A program made the position numbers and the translations under genes. A stretch of 17,195 nucleotides of DNA, from NCBI GenBank assembly GCA_041493205.1, contig JBGPYM010000034.1:1-17195 (forward strand), written 5' to 3'. Origin of the DNA: JBGPYM01 sp041493205. Lineage in GTDB: Bacteria > Bacteroidota > Ignavibacteria > UBA10030 > UBA6906. Below are positions 13,430 through 17,195 of this stretch, piece by piece. How positions within the stretch are numbered: the first letter of the stretch is position 1; each line of letters starts with the position of its first letter. A model generated the notes under the pieces. The model was not told where the DNA came from, searched no databases, and saw only the letters and a list, made by a program, of their open reading frames with translations.

Positions 13430-13669
13430 ATGACTCCACGTTCTTCCATGACCCTCAGTGATGCGCCGATCGGCGCCCGTGTCCGCATTCAACGGCTCTC
13501 GTCACGGCCCGAAATATCCACGCGACTGCGTGAGCTCGGATTCTGCGAGAATGCGATCGTCCGGTGTCTCATGCGCGGATACGGGAACATCATCTGTGAA
13601 GTGTACGATACCCGTGTCGGGCTGAACAGCAGCCTGGCGAGCGGGATCCATGTTTCTCATCTCGACTAG
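13430..13669 (+). CDS. feoA: FeoA ferrous iron transport accessory protein
   Basis: 79 residues with one SH3-like FeoA domain (about 7-78): MTLSDAPIGARVRIQRL, RLRELGFCENAIVRCLMRG, then VGLNSSLASGIHV. FeoA binds FeoB in the cytoplasm and is needed for Fe(II) uptake. An ATG at 13448 (MTLSDAP) is an equally possible start that fits the family length better. Neither has a clear Shine-Dalgarno, so translation may be coupled to fur. It lies 14 bases before feoB. Confidence 0.92.
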   Translation: MTPRSSMTLSDAPIGARVRIQRLSSRPEISTRLRELGFCENAIVRCLMRGYGNIICEVYDTRVGLNSSLASGIHVSHLD

Positions 13670-13683
13670 CGCAGGCGGCGCTC

Positions 13684-15783
13684 ATGAGCACTCGGCTCAT
13701 CGCCCTTGTCGGGAATCCCAATTCCGGGAAGACGACGCTTTTCAACGCCCTGACGGGGCTCCGCCAGAAGGTGGGAAACTACCCGGGCGTCACCGTCGAG
13801 CGGAAGGAAGGGCGTCTTCGGTTTGCGGACGGGGGTGAGGCGCTCCTCCTCGACCTCCCCGGCACCTACAGCCTGACCCCAGGTTCACCTGACGAGAAGA
13901 TCGCGACGGAGATCCTGCTCGGCACGGGTGCGTACGACCCGCCTCCGGATCTCGTCGTCTGTGTTGTGGACGCCAGCCACCTCGAGCGCAATCTCTACCT
14001 GGTCAGCCAGATCATCGACCACGGTCTCCCGCTGGTGATCGCATTGAACATGGTCGATATCGCTGAAAAGTCGGGGATGGCGATCAGGAGCAGCGCTCTC
14101 GCCGGCGAACTCGGCGTCCCGGTCATACCGACGGTGGCAAGCAAGGGAACCGGCACCGAAGATCTCAAGCGGGCGATGCAGCAGACGACGACCGCCAGCA
14201 GGAAGGCACAGCTCTGGACGCTCCCCGCCCCCGTGGAAAAGGAGACCGAGGAGCTTGTCGGCATCCTGCAGGACGTCCACCGGCTCCCTGCCCACCATGC
14301 CCTCCACGAAGCGATAGGATTGCTGACGGCAGACGGGCCGGCGTTCGAGCAGATGGACCGGTACGCTCCGGAGGTTCTCTCGCATGTCCGGCGGGATCAT
14401 CAAAAGCTCGATTTCCTCGGGTTCGACCGGCGGTCGGTCTTTGTGGAATCCCGGTATGCCTGGATCAAGGGGGTATGTGCCCGTTCTGTCACGCGGCGGG
14501 CCGTTACCGGGGCGAGCGTGAGCGACCGCATCGACGCCGTCCTGACCCATCGCATCTGGGGTGTTCTCATTTTTCTGGGGCTGATGGCGTTTCTTTTCCA
14601 GGCCATGTTTTCCTGGGCTGCGGCGCCGATGGCGTGGATCGGGGCGGGGTTCGACTGGCTGGGTGCGGAAGTTGCGCTGGTCATGCCCCCGGGCGATCTG
14701 CGGGATCTGATCATCAAGGGGGGGATTGCGGGTGTGGCGGCCGTTGTCACGTTCCTTCCGCAGATCATGTTCCTGTTCCTCTTCCTGGGCCTTCTGGAGG
14801 ACACGGGGTACATGGCCCGTGCCGCGTTCATCATGGACCGGCTGATGAGTGCGGTGGGTCTGCACGGCAAGTCGTTCATTCCCCTGCTGAGTTCGTTTGC
14901 CTGCGCTATTCCGGGGATCATGGCAACCCGGACAATCGAGAATCCACGCGATCGCCTCGCGACGATGCTGGTGGCTCCCCTGATGAGCTGCAGCGCCCGG
15001 CTTCCGGTCTACACGCTGATGATCGCCGCGTTCATCCCGGCGACGACCCTGCTCGGATTCATCTCCATGCGCGGCGTCACGATGTTGTCCATGTACCTCC
15101 TGGGCCTCATCATGGCGCTCCTGCTCGCCTTGCTGTTCAAGAAGACATTTCTCCGCGGGTCCGGGCGCGCGTTCATCATCGAGCTTCCCCCCTACAAGAT
15201 CCCCTCGCTCCGGTCCATCCTGCTCCTCATGTGGGAGAAGGCGTGGGCATTTCTCAGGCGGGCGGGGACGATCATCCTTGCTGCGTCGATCGTGCTCTGG
15301 TTTCTCGCCGCGTATCCCAGGATGGAGGGCGGGTCACCCGCCGAGCGGCTCCGCCACAGCTTCGTCGGGCAGGCCGGGGAATTGATGGAACCGCTTATCC
15401 GTCCGCTCGGCTTCGACTGGAAGGTCGGGGTCGGACTGGTGACATCGCTCATTCAGCGCGAAGTATTCGTGAGCACCATGGGAACCATGTACAACATGCA
15501 GCAGGGGTCGGGCGCGAATGCCAGCGTCTCGCTTCCGGAAAAGATCAGGGAAGACCGGGACCCCGCGACAGGCCGCCCGGTGTTTACGGCGCTCACCGGC
15601 ATCTGCATCATGGTGTATTACGTCCTGGCCATGCAGTGCTTCTCGACTATTGCAGTCATGCGACGGGAGACGAACGGGTGGAAGTGGCCGCTGTTCCAGC
15701 TCGGCTACATGACACTCCTTGCCTACACCGTCACCTTTATCGTGTACCGCGCGGGGATAGCACTCGGGCTGGGGGGAACATGA
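13684..15783 (+). CDS. feoB: FeoB ferrous iron transporter
   Basis: 699 residues, a normal FeoB length. The N-terminal G domain shows G1 GNPNSGKTT (10-18), the G2 region GNYPGVTVE (31-39), G3 DLPG (57-60) and G4 NMVD (122-125). A linker leads to a polytopic membrane part from about residue 285, with the two Gate motifs recognisable (GLLEDTGYMARAAFIMDRLM with FACAIPGIMATRTI, and the second half from about 520). FeoB imports Fe(II) across the inner membrane. It is the third gene of the operon and its stop overlaps the start of the next small gene. It has no C-terminal FeoC-like domain. Confidence 0.97.
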   Translation: MSTRLIALVGNPNSGKTTLFNALTGLRQKVGNYPGVTVERKEGRLRFADGGEALLLDLPGTYSLTPGSPDEKIATEILLGTGAYDPPPDLVVCVVDASHLERNLYLVSQIIDHGLPLVIALNMVDIAEKSGMAIRSSALAGELGVPVIPTVASKGTGTEDLKRAMQQTTTASRKAQLWTLPAPVEKETEELVGILQDVHRLPAHHALHEAIGLLTADGPAFEQMDRYAPEVLSHVRRDHQKLDFLGFDRRSVFVESRYAWIKGVCARSVTRRAVTGASVSDRIDAVLTHRIWGVLIFLGLMAFLFQAMFSWAAAPMAWIGAGFDWLGAEVALVMPPGDLRDLIIKGGIAGVAAVVTFLPQIMFLFLFLGLLEDTGYMARAAFIMDRLMSAVGLHGKSFIPLLSSFACAIPGIMATRTIENPRDRLATMLVAPLMSCSARLPVYTLMIAAFIPATTLLGFISMRGVTMLSMYLLGLIMALLLALLFKKTFLRGSGRAFIIELPPYKIPSLRSILLLMWEKAWAFLRRAGTIILAASIVLWFLAAYPRMEGGSPAERLRHSFVGQAGELMEPLIRPLGFDWKVGVGLVTSLIQREVFVSTMGTMYNMQQGSGANASVSLPEKIREDRDPATGRPVFTALTGICIMVYYVLAMQCFSTIAVMRRETNGWKWPLFQLGYMTLLAYTVTFIVYRAGIALGLGGT

Positions 15784-15968
15784 ACTGGCAGGAACCGGCG
15801 GCGCTCGTTCTGGTTGCGGCCGCAGCATCGCTGCTGATCCGGATGCAGGTCCGTTCATACCGTCGGAGACAGGCCCGTGCCTGCGGATCCGACTGCAACT
15901 GCGCCGCACCGGACGACGGTGCCGCACGAACGGAGGAACCGAAGCGGCAGGAGAGTATCGGGATGTAA
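15780..15968 (+). CDS. FeoB-associated Cys-rich membrane protein
   Basis: 62 residues starting at an ATGA overlap with the feoB stop. One membrane helix (about 6-21, AALVLVAAAASLLI) is followed by a basic stretch and a Cys cluster CGSDCNC (35-41), the pattern of the small FeoB-associated family. The role is not known; it may aid iron handling at FeoB. It is short, but translational coupling and position support it. It lies in another frame from feoB and ends at 15968 in an A-rich run. Confidence 0.82.
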   Translation: MNWQEPAALVLVAAAASLLIRMQVRSYRRRQARACGSDCNCAAPDDGAARTEEPKRQESIGM

Positions 15969-15971
15969 AAA

Positions 15972-16013
15972 AAGGCGCGCCCAACCTCGCCAAAGGTGTG
16001 AAGGGCACGCCTT
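15972..16013 (-). terminator. Long-loop hairpin after the feo operon, T-run on the minus strand
   Basis: AAGGCGCGCCC pairs with GGGCACGCCTT (11 positions, one mismatch, 20-base loop). The flanking A7 on the plus strand reads as a T-run only on the minus strand. On the plus strand it is followed by CAATAAAAG, so feo termination there is weaker than an antisense stop would be. Confidence 0.55.
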
Positions 16014-16143
16014 CAATAAAAGAATCGCTCTCGGCGCATGCGCCGGGCGCCTCTTCATTGTTAATATACTGAAGGGTGCTCCGTTTGTCAAGGCGCAGGG
16101 ATCCGGGCCGGTTCCTTCCTCGCACCACACACAGGAGCACCGC
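16014..16143 (+). other. Upstream region of the porin-like gene
   Basis: 130 bases with no coding frame of its own. It holds a 12-base palindrome GGCGCATGCGCC (16033-16044), an AT-rich patch with TAATATACT (16062-16070) that could be a -10 but lacks a matching -35, and an AGGAGC ribosome site just before the ATG at 16144. Confidence 0.3.
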
Positions 16144-17195
16144 ATGACGATCGCTCACACCGTACTCTGCGCAGCGACGTTACACTGCGCGACAGCGTTT
16201 TCGCAGGAGCAGCCACGCCCCACCATCGGGGGGTACGGCGAGATTCATTACAACGAACCGGATGGCACCGCCCGCGGCCAGATTGATTTCCACCGCTTCG
16301 TGATTTTCCTCGCCCACTCGTTCACCGACAGGATATCGTTCCGCTCCGAGCTCGAGATTGAGCACACGAAGATCGAAGCCGGCGCGGCAGACGGCGGTGA
16401 AGTTGCCCTGGAACAGGCATACCTCGATTTTCATCTCAGTGACGCATTCGGCATCCGCGCGGGGATTGTGCTGATCCCGGTGGGCCTGGTGAATCTCACG
16501 CATGAACCTCCCGCATTCAACGGCGTGGAGCGGCCCGCCGTGGATGACGCTCTCATTCCAACAACGTGGCGGGAGGCGGGCGCGGGAATCTACGGTGCAC
16601 CGGCAGAGGGGGTTCAGTATCAGCTCTACTGCACGGCGGGGCTGAATGCGGCGGGATTTGACGCGGCCAACGGCATCCGTGGAGGGCGCCAGGAGGGTTT
16701 TGAAAGCAATCCCGTCAATCCCTCGCTGAGCGGACGTCTCGACTACTCCCCCGGCACAGGGCTTGCGCTGGGGGCTTCGTTCTTCGCCGGGGGCGCGGAC
16801 GCGGGGATAGACAGCATCGGCAGCGCCGCCGTGTTCCTCTGGTCTGCCGATGTACGGTACACCGTGAACCGGCTTTCACTCCGGGGCGTCGTCGCGGATG
16901 CATCGATCGGCGATGCCGGCCTGATCAACAGGAGGTACGGGGGAAACGTAGCCGGCCGTCTGTTCGGGTATTATGTCGAAGGCGCGTACGATATATTGCC
17001 GCTGATCGATCCCGCTTCGGACGCGAACCTCCTCCTCTTTCTGCGCTACGAACGTTACAACACCCAGGCCCGGACCAGCGGGTTTACGCCGCTCTCTCAA
17101 TACGACAGGAGCGACATCGTCCTGGGTCTGACGCTGAAGCCGGTTTTCAATGTCGCGGTGAAGACGGATTATACATGGATGCGGAATGCGTTGAA
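16144..17195 (+). CDS. Porin-like outer-membrane protein, C-terminus cut by the window edge
   Basis: 350 residues are visible and the frame is open at the right edge. A signal peptide is likely (MTIAHTVLCAATLHCATAFS then QEQ, cut near 20-21). It begins like OprO/P-type or phosphate-selective-like porins of Bacteroidota: IGGYGEIHYNE, then a Gly/aromatic pattern of amphipathic strands with QIDFHRFVIFLAHSF, LEQAYLDFHLSDAFGIRAG and IPTTWREAGAGIYG. An AGGAGC site lies about 6 bases before the ATG. Position just after the feo operon suggests, but does not show, a link to metal supply. Substrate unknown. Confidence 0.8.
   Translation, partial: MTIAHTVLCAATLHCATAFSQEQPRPTIGGYGEIHYNEPDGTARGQIDFHRFVIFLAHSFTDRISFRSELEIEHTKIEAGAADGGEVALEQAYLDFHLSDAFGIRAGIVLIPVGLVNLTHEPPAFNGVERPAVDDALIPTTWREAGAGIYGAPAEGVQYQLYCTAGLNAAGFDAANGIRGGRQEGFESNPVNPSLSGRLDYSPGTGLALGASFFAGGADAGIDSIGSAAVFLWSADVRYTVNRLSLRGVVADASIGDAGLINRRYGGNVAGRLFGYYVEGAYDILPLIDPASDANLLLFLRYERYNTQARTSGFTPLSQYDRSDIVLGLTLKPVFNVAVKTDYTWMRNAL

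Noticed and set aside
13885..14865. Minus-strand frame inside feoB
   Set aside because: Shadow of feoB; Arg/His/Pro-rich with no motif.
14475..15779. Plus-strand frame overlapping feoB in another phase
   Set aside because: Only its last 62 codons, from the ATG at 15780, are a real gene. The part over feoB is a shadow.
16180..16503. Minus-strand frame opposite the porin-like gene
   Set aside because: Shadow of the plus-strand barrel gene, which has a signal peptide, ribosome site and family pattern.

Overview
The window looks like a stretch of bacterial chromosome, roughly 60% G+C. The gene set suggests a member of the Bacteroidota/Chlorobiota/Ignavibacteria side of the FCB group: an Hc1-like histone, a bacterial deoxyhypusine-synthase homologue, a TPR/PMT-like membrane protein, outer-membrane barrels and leaderless pilin-like proteins. 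This placement is an inference from gene content and has low confidence. Unlike classical Bacteroidia, many genes have clear Shine-Dalgarno sites and several have recognisable -35/-10 promoters.

Positions 1-7100 (minus strand) hold a type IV pilus / type II secretion-like locus. In transcription order it contains a CAU-anticodon tRNA, a receiver-only response regulator, a divergent GspE/PilB-like ATPase whose Walker A lysine is arginine, three tandem pilin-like genes, a PilC/GspF platform protein, and a canonical PilB/GspE ATPase that runs off the left edge. The pilins lack any prepilin leader, with in-frame stop codons just upstream of their starts, and two of them are almost identical proteins. 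A sigma-54-like promoter with an upstream palindrome lies ahead of the pilins, and hairpin terminators follow the first two of them. These features make this locus the best candidate in the window for an undescribed system.

Positions 7100-8580 (plus strand) hold a small secreted protein with its own promoter, then a zinc-ribbon/CarD-like protein and rpsU under one good promoter, closed by a strong intrinsic terminator. Short hairpin-forming repeats fill the convergent gap that follows.

Positions 8585-11917 (minus strand) hold a polytopic TPR protein and, as a separate two-gene unit, a deoxyhypusine-synthase-like enzyme followed by an Hc1-type histone-like protein.

Positions 11951-17195 (plus strand) hold an outer-membrane barrel protein of somewhat lower G+C, then a compact ferrous-iron operon: fur, feoA, feoB and a FeoB-associated Cys-rich peptide. 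A near-perfect inverted repeat over the fur promoter suggests autoregulation. A porin-like gene begins downstream and is cut by the right edge. No CRISPR array, insertion sequence, integrase or rRNA was seen, and no gap without a gene exceeds 300 bases.
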